A program made the translations under genes and the position numbers. 43,040 bases of DNA from Chitinophagaceae bacterium (GTDB lineage Bacteria; Bacteroidota; Bacteroidia; Chitinophagales; Chitinophagaceae), in assembly GCA_016786745.1 (NCBI GenBank), contig JAEUVS010000061.1, positions 1-43,040 on the forward strand, read 5' to 3'. Shown here in pieces: positions 24,689 through 32,974 of the stretch; the first letter of the stretch is position 1; every line of letters begins with the position of its first letter. Below the pieces are notes generated by a model. The model was not told where the DNA came from. It saw nothing but the letters and a program-made list of their open reading frames with translations, and did no database searches.

Positions 24689-26512
24689 TTACTCGGTTTC
24701 TTCTTCGGTTTGCTGATGTTCGTACAGGTAGGTGTAGTAGCCATTGAGGGCTAATAGCTCGTCGTGGGTGCCTTCTTCTATTATCCTGCCTTCTTCCAAC
24801 ACCACTATCTTATCGAACTTGAAAAAGGGAAGGATGCGGTGAGTGATGATAATCGCCGTCCGGTCGCTAAGAAAGGCGGTCAGGTTACCAAGGATTTCCT
24901 TTTCGGTGCGGGCGTCAACAGCGCTCAGGCAGTCGTCGAATATGATGGCCCGCGGCTCTTTAATCAGCGCCCTCGCAATGGAAATACGCTGTTTCTGACC
25001 ACCGCTGAGGGTTACGCCTCTTTCACCAACCATCGTCTCGAACTTGTCGTGAAAGCCAAGTATCTCTTTCTCTATACTGGCATAACGGGCCGCCTGGCTA
25101 ACGAGTTCACGCGATGCGTCCTTCAATCCGAATGTGATGTTGTTCGCAATGGTGTCGCTGAAAAGGAAAACGTCCTGCGGAACATAACTCACCTCTTTGC
25201 GGAGGTGTTCGAGATCAATGTTCTTAACATCAACTCCATCTATCAGTATTTTGCCTTTATCCCTGTCATATAAACGCAGGAGCAGCTGCGCCAGGGTCGT
25301 CTTACCGCTGCCGGTATGCCCGATAATGGCCACCTTCTGCCCTTTTTTAATCTCCAGGTTAAAATCTTTCAACGCGTGTATTCCAGTATTGGGATAAATA
25401 AAATCTACCCCTTCAAAAACGATGTGCCCTTCAACGTTCTTTTTAATAGCTCCCGGCGTACTGGTGATCGTCGGTTTTGTGTCGAGAAATTCGTTTACTC
25501 TTTTTTGTGATGCCGACGCGCGCTGTATCATGCTAGCTGTCCACCCGATGGCGCTAACCGGGAATGTCAGCATATTAATATACATCACGAACTCGGTGAT
25601 GGTACCAATGGTTGTACCGTGCGAACCATAAATTGCATACACTCCCCCTATCAGGATAGTAAGCAGTGTGCTTAAACCGATCAGTAATCCCATCGAAGGG
25701 AAATAAATCGCTTCCAGCCTCGCGAGTCCTATCGCGTTTGTTTTGTACTGCTCCGAGTTCCTGTTGAAAAAGCCGAGCATCGCTTTTTCCTGCACGAACG
25801 ATTTAATCACCCGTATGCCTGAATACGACTCCTGCGCATTAGTGGTCAATGATGCAAGCAACGCCTGTATTCGTTCGCTCTTTTTATGGATAACATTATT
25901 TACTATATAAATTGTCAGCGCCAGAATTGGCAGGGGAGACAGCACATAGAATGTCAGCTCCACATCGGTGCGGAACATATAAAACAAACAGAAGAAAATG
26001 CGGAACAGCAGGTTCACAAGATACATCAGCGCAGGGCCGGTGTACATCCTCACCCTGCTCACATCTTCCGATATGCGGCTCATGAGATCGCCGGTGCTGT
26101 GTGTTTTATAAAAATTAGTATCGAGCAGCAGGTAATGCCTGAACACTTCGTTCTTCTGATCGAATTCAATATGACGGCTCATCACGATGATCGTTTGCCG
26201 CGTAAGAAACAGGAAAAAGCCCGAGACAAGAGCGAAAACAAGTATGGCAATACTGAAAGTGGCGACAGTACCCGAAAACGAAAGCTCGTAACTGTTCATC
26301 CAATTGATAAACACATTTACGAGCGGATCGTATGGTATGTTTCGCGATGGTACAGGTTTGCCTAACTGCTCCTGTAACATATCGAAGATGAACTTGGTCA
26401 TCTGCGGAGCGAGAATACCAAAATAGTTCGTGAGAATTACAAAAAATATTCCGAAAAAAAACCGGTAGCGGTACTTCCAAAAATATTTATTGAGGGAACG
26501 AAGATGCTTCAT
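24689..26512 (-). CDS. ABC exporter, fused permease and ATPase (MdlA/MsbA-like)
   Basis: This 607-residue half-transporter has an N-terminal six-helix exporter domain (about 20-330) and a C-terminal ATPase (about 360-600). Walker A is GHTGSGKTT (about 394-402), the signature is LSGGQKQR (about 496-503), Walker B is AIIFDDCLSAVD (about 518-529) and the H-loop is ITHR. The residue after the Walker B Asp is Asp rather than the usual catalytic Glu, as in MdlA-type subunits and some degenerate sites of heterodimeric exporters. No partner half-transporter is encoded nearby, so it may be a homodimer or pair with a distant gene. Substrate could be a lipid or drug; nothing here decides it. Confidence 0.92.
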   Translation of the reverse strand: MKHLRSLNKYFWKYRYRFFFGIFFVILTNYFGILAPQMTKFIFDMLQEQLGKPVPSRNIPYDPLVNVFINWMNSYELSFSGTVATFSIAILVFALVSGFFLFLTRQTIIVMSRHIEFDQKNEVFRHYLLLDTNFYKTHSTGDLMSRISEDVSRVRMYTGPALMYLVNLLFRIFFCLFYMFRTDVELTFYVLSPLPILALTIYIVNNVIHKKSERIQALLASLTTNAQESYSGIRVIKSFVQEKAMLGFFNRNSEQYKTNAIGLARLEAIYFPSMGLLIGLSTLLTILIGGVYAIYGSHGTTIGTITEFVMYINMLTFPVSAIGWTASMIQRASASQKRVNEFLDTKPTITSTPGAIKKNVEGHIVFEGVDFIYPNTGIHALKDFNLEIKKGQKVAIIGHTGSGKTTLAQLLLRLYDRDKGKILIDGVDVKNIDLEHLRKEVSYVPQDVFLFSDTIANNITFGLKDASRELVSQAARYASIEKEILGFHDKFETMVGERGVTLSGGQKQRISIARALIKEPRAIIFDDCLSAVDARTEKEILGNLTAFLSDRTAIIITHRILPFFKFDKIVVLEEGRIIEEGTHDELLALNGYYTYLYEHQQTEEETE

Positions 26513-26522
26513 CGTCGCAAAG

Positions 26523-26996
26523 CTACGCGTTCTTCAACTTCCCGATATCAAACTTCTTCATTTGCATAAACGCGCTCATTACCCGTCCCCTTTTCTGTGG
26601 ATCTTTCAGCAACTCAGGCAAAATTGTGGGTACCACCTGCCACCATAAGCCATATTTATCCTTCAGCCATCCACACATTGATTCTTCGCCGCCTTCAGTT
26701 AATTTGTTCCAGTAATAGTCCACCTCTTCCTGCGTTTCACAAGGGATGGATAATGATATCGCTTCATTAAACTTAAACGCAGGCCCTCCGTTAAGTGCCA
26801 GGAAAGGCTGTCCATTCAGAACAAAATCAACTGTCATCACTGTGCCCTCGCCCATATGATGCACATCCGAGCCTTCTTTGGGATAACGGCTGATGTCACC
26901 GATTTTCGAATCTTTGAATATTGAAACATAAAACTTCGCTGCCTCCTCTGCCTGCGTATCAAACCACAGGCAGGGTGTTAATTTCTTACTATCCAT
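26523..26996 (-). CDS. VOC-family protein (PhnB / 3-dmu-9_3-mt type)
   Basis: This 157-residue protein matches the glyoxalase-fold group called 3-demethylubiquinone-9 3-methyltransferase domain (PhnB-like). Typical pieces are PCLWFDTQAEEAAKFYVSIFKDSKIG, the FLALNGGP..KFNEAISL strand region, CETQEEVDYYWNKL and the ending CGWLKDKYGLWWQVVP. Despite the domain name, most members are not methyltransferases and have unknown function. It lies 10 bases before the ABC exporter gene on the same strand and follows the damaged SRPBCC gene. VOC and AHSA1-type SRPBCC genes are often neighbours in Bacteroidota, perhaps in small-molecule or stress responses. Confidence 0.88.
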   Translation of the reverse strand: MDSKKLTPCLWFDTQAEEAAKFYVSIFKDSKIGDISRYPKEGSDVHHMGEGTVMTVDFVLNGQPFLALNGGPAFKFNEAISLSIPCETQEEVDYYWNKLTEGGEESMCGWLKDKYGLWWQVVPTILPELLKDPQKRGRVMSAFMQMKKFDIGKLKNA

Positions 26997-27018
26997 ATTT
27001 CAAAATTTTAACGCATTA

Positions 27019-27443
27019 TCAATTGTTCTCGGCATACTTCCTGAAGTTGTCGAGAATGGCCTGCCAGCCACCGCGCTGCATTTCAACGGGATTAACAGTT
27101 TCCGCTTCGAACGTTTCAACAACCCTGGTTTTATCGCCTTCAGGAGAAAAACTCACCTGCACCTGCCGCCATCACCAATGGTGTATTCGAGGCGCTCATT
27201 TGCTTTTACATTATCATATACTCCTGCGAAATCAAATCCCATGCTGCCGTCCCTGGCTTCCATCCTCGAAAAAAATTTGCCACCCGTCCGAACATCGTTT
27301 TCAGCTCTTGGTGTGTGCCACTCTTCCGAAGGAGAATTCCATTTGGTAATATGCTCCGGAGCTGTCCAAAGACGCCAAACTTTTTCAACCGGTGCGTTAA
27401 CTGTTGTTTCAATTGTGATTTTTGTTTTGTTTGTCGCTTCCAT
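27019..27443 (-). pseudogene. SRPBCC / AHSA1-like gene with a one-base frameshift
   Basis: The ATG at 27443 opens a typical AHSA1-like SRPBCC protein (TTVNAPVEKVWRLWTAPEHITKWN, then HTPRAENDVRTGGKFF and SMGFDFAGVYDNV). The frame ends at a TGA at 27153-27155, right after EYTIGDGG. In the next frame the family C-terminus continues at once (QVQVSFSPEGDKTRVVETFEAE, then WQAILDNFRKYAENN) to a stop at 27019-27021. Losing one C from an ancestral GGCCGGCAG, now GGCGGCAG at about 27166-27173, would explain the break exactly. Intact, the protein would be 141 residues. Both halves are otherwise well conserved, so this is either a very recent mutation or a sequencing error. Function in the family: hydrophobic-ligand binding, unspecified. 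Confidence 0.85.
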
Positions 27444-27621
27444 ATGTTATTTGTTATTTGTTACACAAACTTAGTGCGGTCATTGATATGCAAGCATGTG
27501 TAAAAACGGCAAAGAGGAGGTTTTTTGCGACAACTGTGAGATGGACAGATTTATTACACCGGTCAATAACAATCAAAAAAACTTAAATTAGTATCCTGAC
27601 CGCTTAAACTAACTGCTTGCT

Positions 27622-28200
27622 GTGAATGGCCCTTCATTAACAACTGCTCAACTATTTCAACAAATCTCGGCGGGAGATGAATCGGCTTTCACTCTCCTTT
27701 TTCACAGGTATGCGGATAAAATTTACAGTTACTCGATCAAGATAGTTCACACCAAATTCTGGGCCGAAGAAGCGGTACAGAATCTCTTCACCCAGGTGTG
27801 GCAGCACCGTGAAAAACTTGTGGCTGTTGAGCAACCCGAAGCTTATTTATTCAGGATGGCCACCAACCGGTGTATAGATATTCTTCGCGCCAACGAAAAA
27901 GCAATACGCGTTTATCATCTTAAACAAATTGAATACACCTGCGCCTCAGATGAGCTGTTAAATTACAAAGAGAGTGAGGCGATACTGCAACAGGCCATAC
28001 GTTTGCTACCTGAAAAAAGAAAAATTATTTACCAGTTGCGAACCTCCGGCGGTTTATCTTATGACGAGATTTCTGAACAATTGAAAGTTTCGCCGCATAC
28101 CGTACGTAACCAACTCGCTAAGGCGATTCAGACAATAAGAGCTTTTCTTTTAGCCAATCGCGTATCTCCCGTTATTATTGCTATACTTCTGGCTTTGTAA
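27622..28200 (+). CDS. ECF sigma factor (SusC/FecR-linked, FecI-like)
   Basis: This 192-residue RNA polymerase sigma factor has region 2 (about 20-85: LLFHRYADKIYSYSIKIV, WAEEAVQNLFTQVWQHREKL) and region 4 (about 125-180: LPEKRKIIYQLRTSGGLSYDEISEQLKVSPHTVRNQLAKA, the helix-turn-helix). It belongs to the Bacteroidota group of ECF factors paired with FecR anti-sigma factors and TonB receptors. The start is GTG at 27622; no upstream ATG is in frame and the next residues already align with the family. A TAAATTAG near 27584-27591 is close to the -7 consensus. The FecR gene follows after 196 bases, a larger gap than usual here, containing a structured element. It probably activates the SusC/SusD genes downstream. 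Confidence 0.93.
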   Translation: MNGPSLTTAQLFQQISAGDESAFTLLFHRYADKIYSYSIKIVHTKFWAEEAVQNLFTQVWQHREKLVAVEQPEAYLFRMATNRCIDILRANEKAIRVYHLKQIEYTCASDELLNYKESEAILQQAIRLLPEKRKIIYQLRTSGGLSYDEISEQLKVSPHTVRNQLAKAIQTIRAFLLANRVSPVIIAILLAL

Positions 28201-28259
28201 ACCCACCCCCCAGGGAAGCGAAATATTCTTTTTCATTTTAAAATAAAAACGAAAACAGC

Positions 28260-28316
28260 TGTTCTCCGTGGCCGCCTTCGAGTGCCGAAGGCAATCGGCA
28301 GCGGCGAAAGAGAACA
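28260..28316. other. Structured inverted-repeat element between sigma and anti-sigma genes
   Basis: The 196-base gap between the two genes (28201-28396) contains nested inverted repeats. TGTTCTC (28260-28266) pairs with GAGAACA (28310-28316). Inside it, GCCTTCG (28274-28280) pairs with CGAAGGC (28286-28292) across a 5-base loop, and GCCGC/GCGGC arms (28271-28275, 28301-28305) offer an alternative pairing. No T-run follows, so it is not a classic terminator. It could be an attenuator, a processing site or a REP-like repeat. The rest of the gap is A-rich with no gene. Confidence 0.5.
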
Positions 28317-28396
28317 CTGAATGAGTTTTTAAAACAAAAAAATAAAAAAATCCCTCCCCGATAGTACATCTCTCCTTTCTCTCCGCCATATAAATA

Positions 28397-29572
28397 ATGT
28401 CACAGACTTTTAACGCCGGCAGGCTCAAATACCTGTGGTCGCAATGGACTGCCCGTGCCGCCACAAAAGAAGAAACCGAAGAACTCTTCAGTATAATCAG
28501 AAACCATTCCACCGAAGAACTCCAGAAATTTCTTCCGATTGACTACGCCAACTTAATGGAAGAGAAAATGGATGAGGAATCAAAATCACTTATCCTGCAG
28601 AATATCCTCAAAAAGTCTCACGACACCAGTCTCGCCAATCGCCGACCTGTAAGAATCAATTTCGTCCGCTACGCCGCAGCCGTCGTCTTACTGTTCGGTC
28701 TCGCCGCAGCTACGTACTTTTATTTGAAACCAACACCCAGCCCGCAGGTAGCAACAACGAATGAACGGGAGGAACCATTAAAAGACATTCAACCCGGAAC
28801 CCAACGCGCCATACTTACGCTTAGCGATGGTACCACTATAGAACTGGATAACGCAGCAAACGGCTTACTGGCCGAACAGCAGGGATCAAAAATTTCAAAA
28901 TCCGGCGCCCAGATCACATACCTCCAACCCTCCTCTCCCCTCTCCCCTCTTACTTCTCACACGTCTTACAACACCATGACCACTCCGCGCGGGGGCTTGT
29001 ATCATCTCATTCTTCCCGATGGAACAAAGGTGTGGCTAAACGCTGCATCTTCTATCACCTATCCTACTTCGTTTACCGGCAATACCAGGGAAGTATCAAT
29101 AACCGGTGAACTCTATTTCGAGGTGACAAAAAACGCGGCGAAACCATTTATCGTAAAAACTTACAGAGATGAAATCACCGTTCGCGGAACATCATTTAAT
29201 ATCAACAGTTACACCGATGAACAACAAATAAAAACCTCGTTACTCGAAGGGTCGGTCTGGATTGGTAATACGGAATTAAAACCGGGCGAGGCCTTTTCGA
29301 ACGGAAAAGTTTTTAAGGCCGATGTAAATATGGATGTAGCCTGGAAAAACGGTTCGTTTGCATTCAGGAACGCCGATCTCCAGACTGTAATGCGGCAGCT
29401 TGCCCGCTGGTACAATCTCGATGTTGTTTATGAAGGAAAAATCCCGGCCGGAACTTTTAGTGGAGAAATCGGCCGCAGCCTCACACTTAACCAGCTGTTG
29501 AAAGGATTAACGACTACAAAAATAAAATACAGGTTAGAAGACAGAAACAAGCTCGTCATTGTTTCAAAATGA
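28397..29572 (+). CDS. FecR-family anti-sigma factor
   Basis: This 391-residue protein has a cytoplasmic N-terminus (1-88) that should bind the sigma factor, one membrane helix (about 90-110), a periplasmic FecR domain (about 190-286, with TTPRGGLYHLILPDGTKVWLNAASSITYP) and a C-terminal DUF4974 domain (about 317-388, VMRQLARWYNLDVVYEG). In this system the periplasmic part senses the STN domain of a TonB receptor, and the signal releases or activates the sigma factor. Residues 177-189 (QPSSPLSPLTSHT) are an unusual Pro/Ser insert encoded by the heptanucleotide tract at 28934-28961. The stop overlaps the SusC start as ATGA. Confidence 0.94.
   Translation: MSQTFNAGRLKYLWSQWTARAATKEETEELFSIIRNHSTEELQKFLPIDYANLMEEKMDEESKSLILQNILKKSHDTSLANRRPVRINFVRYAAAVVLLFGLAAATYFYLKPTPSPQVATTNEREEPLKDIQPGTQRAILTLSDGTTIELDNAANGLLAEQQGSKISKSGAQITYLQPSSPLSPLTSHTSYNTMTTPRGGLYHLILPDGTKVWLNAASSITYPTSFTGNTREVSITGELYFEVTKNAAKPFIVKTYRDEITVRGTSFNINSYTDEQQIKTSLLEGSVWIGNTELKPGEAFSNGKVFKADVNMDVAWKNGSFAFRNADLQTVMRQLARWYNLDVVYEGKIPAGTFSGEIGRSLTLNQLLKGLTTTKIKYRLEDRNKLVIVSK
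28934..28961. repeat. Heptanucleotide tract (TCTCCCY-type) inside the FecR gene
   Basis: Two exact TCTCCCC units followed by two degraded ones (TCTTACT, TCTCACA), within a pyrimidine-rich stretch beginning at 28928. It matches the tract in the LuxE-like gene in unit and strand orientation on the chromosome. It encodes a Pro/Ser-rich linker just before the FecR domain. A change of one unit would shift the frame. Confidence 0.65.
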
Positions 29573-32500
29573 AAATCTCTTTTATGAAACTAACAGTCTT
29601 TCTTCTGCTTGCCGTCATTTGTAATGCAAGAGCAAATGGAACGGCACAAACCGTAACGCTGCATGCCAAATCAATAACGCTGCAAAAAGTTTTTGCTTCT
29701 ATCAGGGAGCAAACGGGTCACCTGTTTTTTTACAGGGAAGAAGATCTTCGTGATGCACAACCTGTATCTGTCGCGATAGATAATTTGCCGGTCGATTCCG
29801 CGCTGAAGGTTATCCTCGCCAAACAGCCGTTCCGTTTTGAAATCCAGGGCAACACCATCTTTATCACAAAAACAGAAACAGCGTTTTTTTCTTCGGCGGC
29901 TTCTCAGCCGGCTCCGGTGCTGATAGACATCAGGGGCAGGGTGACAGATGAAAAGGGTCAGCCCGTGGAGGGCGCAACAGTAAATGTAAAGGGCACTCCG
30001 GTAACAACTTCTACAAATGTCGATGGAAATTTTCTGATCCGTACAGAAAATGCTGAAGCCACACTTATCATCTCCAGTATCGGATTCGAAACATTTGAAC
30101 TGCCATTAAATGGGAAAACACAAGTGGCAGTAACTCTTAAAACGCGCGTGTCATCAATGCAGGATGTGGTAGTGGTTGCGTATGGCACCCAGCTAAGAAA
30201 CAAGATCACAGGTTCCGTCGCTACCGTTAAAGGCGATGAACTTGTAAAAAGCAATGCAGGTGATCTGACCAACTCTTTGGCCGGTCGTTTACCAGGTGTC
30301 ATTACGCTTCAGGAAAGCGCTGAGCCCGGCCTTGATGGCGCCGAAGTGTTAATCAGGGGCCGCGCAACGCTTAACAATAATGGTCCGCTGGTAATGGTAG
30401 ATGGCGTTCAGCGCGATTTCAACCAGATAGACCCGAACGAAATTCAATCCATCTCCGTTCTGAAAGATGCATCGGCAGTAGCGATATACGGTGTAAGAGG
30501 CGGTAACGGAGTAATTCTCATTACAACCAAAAGAGGAAGCACAGGTAAGCCCTCTTTCAACTACAATGCCTATTACGGATGGCAGAATCCAACACAGGTG
30601 CCGAAATACCTCAACTCTTATGATTACGCGCGACTGTTCAACGAGGCACAGTTTAACGACGATCCATCCGCAGATCCGCCATACTCTGAAGAAGATCTCC
30701 AGAAATACAGGGATCACTCCGATCCCTACAATTATCCCGATGTGGATTGGTTCAAAGAAATTATCGACCGCAACGCGCCACAGTCACGACATTCCCTTTC
30801 AGTAACCGGCGGTTCAGACAGGATAAAATATTTCATGCTACTTGGCTTGTTCGACCAGGACGGAATGTACAGGACCGTAAACTTTAAAAAATACAACCTG
30901 CGCATCAACCTCGATGCCGATCTTACAAAAACCACGAAACTCTCAACCGGCGTGTATGGCAGCCTTCAACGAAAACTTGAGCCGGGGGTGCCTGATGCGT
31001 CGCGGCAGGGAGAAGGTTTGTATGCAGTGATCACATATATACCGAATAATGCTTTCCCGGTAAGAAACGAAGACGGATCGCTTTCGTCAATATGGGGACA
31101 AAGCCCGATCGGTGAAATATACAACTCAGGTTACATCAGGAAAAATAACAACGAGTTGCAAACTTCGTTCACGATTACGCAGAACCTCGATTTCATTACG
31201 AAGGGGCTTTCAGCAAAAGTGGTCTATGCGAAAGATTTCGGTTACAATCACGATAAGAGCTGGTTGCTGTCGTACACTTCGTATTCACGGGCCGATGGCG
31301 AACTTGAACCTCAATTTAACCGCTCCGCGCCAAGCCTTGAAGAAAATTTCGGTGAGTACGACAATACCACATTCGAAACGCACATCAGTTACGATCGCAC
31401 GTTCGGAAAACACCAGGTTGGCGGATTGTTGCTGTATAGCCAGTCGCAGTTTTTTAATAACGGATTCACCGCTTTCCGCAGGGAATACCTCACGTCTGCT
31501 GTGGATCAGTTATCGGCCGGGCCCGACGCTAATAAAGATAATAACAGCAACGCTGCCGAGAGCGGTGTTGAAGGTGTTGTAGGAAGAATTACATATGGGT
31601 TTGACCAGAAATATCTCCTGGAAGCAAGCTTTGGTTACAACGGCTCCGACAATTTTCCGCCCGGTAACCGTTTTGGGTTCTTTCCCGCTATCGGCGCAGG
31701 TTGGGTGATTTCGCGTGAAGATTTTTTTGAGAAAGCAGCTCCTTTTATCAGTAACCTGAAGTTAAGAGCATCATACGGACAGGTAGGTAATGATAAGGTA
31801 GCCGACGACAGGCGATTCCTGTATATACCTACGGTAAACTTTTCCGACGGATACGTAATTGGCGGACAGCCCGTGCAGGGTGTTGCGCTCGGCGATCCTG
31901 CAAATGCTTTTGTAACCTGGGAAAGAGCGAAGAAAACAAATATCGGGGTGGATATGGATATCAAGGGTTCACTCATCAACTTCAGGGGCGATATCTTCTT
32001 CGAAAAACGTTCCAACATTCTCGGAACGCGCAACAGGTCGGTGCCAGGTACCTATGGATTTGCATTACCCGTCGAAAACTTCGCGAAAGTAAATAACAAA
32101 GGATTTGAAATTGAAGTGAGTCATAGTGGAGATGTTGGCCTCTTTAACTATTCAGTAGGATTCAATATTACTCATGCAAGAAACAAAGTTGTATTTATAG
32201 ACGAGCCGTCTAACATACCTGGATACCGTCAGCAAACCGGCAAGCCGCTCGAGCAATTTTTCGGATACATCGCCGAAGGATTTTACAATACAAAAGACGA
32301 GGTTGATAACTCTGCAAAAATTCCGGGCGTGGATCCCCAGCTTGGAGATATAAAATACCGCGATCTTAATGATGATGGAATAATTGATGATGACGACATT
32401 ACTGCCATTGGAAAATCGGATATACCTGAAAACATTTTTGGAATTAATCTTTCCGCCGGTTTCAAAGGTTTCGATTTCAGTGTGCTGTTCCAGGGTGCGA

Positions 32501-32892
32501 GCGGCTATACCGTAAATTATAAAGACGGCATACTTGAATTCGTTGATAACAGCCAGGCGTGGGTGCATCACCTGGATAGATGGACGCCGGATAATCCTGG
32601 CGCTTCATATCCCCGCCTGTCACTATTTCAATTTAACTACAAACAGGAAAACTCAACTTTCTGGGCAAAGAATGCTGCCTATATAAGGGTAAAGAATATT
32701 GAACTGGGTTACACCTTTCCAACAACGCTTTTCCCGCCGAATTCTATAACGAGGTTGCGGGTGTACGTCACTGCTACAAATATTCTGACGTGGAGCAAAG
32801 TAAAATATTTTGATCCCGAGGCGCCATCAGGATTGCCTTACTTCTATCCTCAGCAGAAAGGATTTTTTGGTGGTGTAAACGTTTCATTCTAA
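29569..32892 (+). CDS. SusC/RagA-type TonB-dependent outer-membrane transporter with STN signalling domain
   Basis: This 1107-residue receptor has a signal peptide (1-26), an N-terminal STN domain (about 47-102) that talks to FecR, a carboxypeptidase-regulatory-like domain (119-195), a TonB-box-like DVVVVAYG (199-206), the plug (210-322, with GVRGGNGVILITTKRG) and a beta-barrel to the C-terminus (FFGGVNVSF). It imports a large ligand together with its SusD partner, powered by TonB. The STN domain places it in the signal-transducing class, so it should also control its own expression through the upstream sigma/FecR pair. Its ATG overlaps the FecR stop. Part of its 3' end is repeated 70 bases downstream. 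Confidence 0.96.
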   Translation: MKISFMKLTVFLLLAVICNARANGTAQTVTLHAKSITLQKVFASIREQTGHLFFYREEDLRDAQPVSVAIDNLPVDSALKVILAKQPFRFEIQGNTIFITKTETAFFSSAASQPAPVLIDIRGRVTDEKGQPVEGATVNVKGTPVTTSTNVDGNFLIRTENAEATLIISSIGFETFELPLNGKTQVAVTLKTRVSSMQDVVVVAYGTQLRNKITGSVATVKGDELVKSNAGDLTNSLAGRLPGVITLQESAEPGLDGAEVLIRGRATLNNNGPLVMVDGVQRDFNQIDPNEIQSISVLKDASAVAIYGVRGGNGVILITTKRGSTGKPSFNYNAYYGWQNPTQVPKYLNSYDYARLFNEAQFNDDPSADPPYSEEDLQKYRDHSDPYNYPDVDWFKEIIDRNAPQSRHSLSVTGGSDRIKYFMLLGLFDQDGMYRTVNFKKYNLRINLDADLTKTTKLSTGVYGSLQRKLEPGVPDASRQGEGLYAVITYIPNNAFPVRNEDGSLSSIWGQSPIGEIYNSGYIRKNNNELQTSFTITQNLDFITKGLSAKVVYAKDFGYNHDKSWLLSYTSYSRADGELEPQFNRSAPSLEENFGEYDNTTFETHISYDRTFGKHQVGGLLLYSQSQFFNNGFTAFRREYLTSAVDQLSAGPDANKDNNSNAAESGVEGVVGRITYGFDQKYLLEASFGYNGSDNFPPGNRFGFFPAIGAGWVISREDFFEKAAPFISNLKLRASYGQVGNDKVADDRRFLYIPTVNFSDGYVIGGQPVQGVALGDPANAFVTWERAKKTNIGVDMDIKGSLINFRGDIFFEKRSNILGTRNRSVPGTYGFALPVENFAKVNNKGFEIEVSHSGDVGLFNYSVGFNITHARNKVVFIDEPSNIPGYRQQTGKPLEQFFGYIAEGFYNTKDEVDNSAKIPGVDPQLGDIKYRDLNDDGIIDDDDITAIGKSDIPENIFGINLSAGFKGFDFSVLFQGASGYTVNYKDGILEFVDNSQAWVHHLDRWTPDNPGASYPRLSLFQFNYKQENSTFWAKNAAYIRVKNIELGYTFPTTLFPPNSITRLRVYVTATNILTWSKVKYFDPEAPSGLPYFYPQQKGFFGGVNVSF

Positions 32893-32965
32893 AAATGCAG
32901 GCTATGAAACAAAAAGAAAAATTTTAAAAATGATTTCTTACCGTGTAAACATTTCATTTTAAAAA
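32873..32965. repeat. Partial duplication of the susC 3' end
   Basis: The 23 bases at 32873-32895, covering the last codons of susC, recur at 32943-32965 with two mismatches (G to A, C to T), offset by exactly 70 bases. The second copy lies just before the SusD start at 32975 and keeps the codons for the VNxSF-stop ending. This suggests a short tandem duplication or a deletion scar from a second susC copy. Confidence 0.7.
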
Positions 32966-32974
32966 GAAAAGACT

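Noticed and set aside
28260..28316. Rho-independent terminator after the sigma gene
   Set aside because: Stem-loops are present but no T-run follows on either strand at the right distance.
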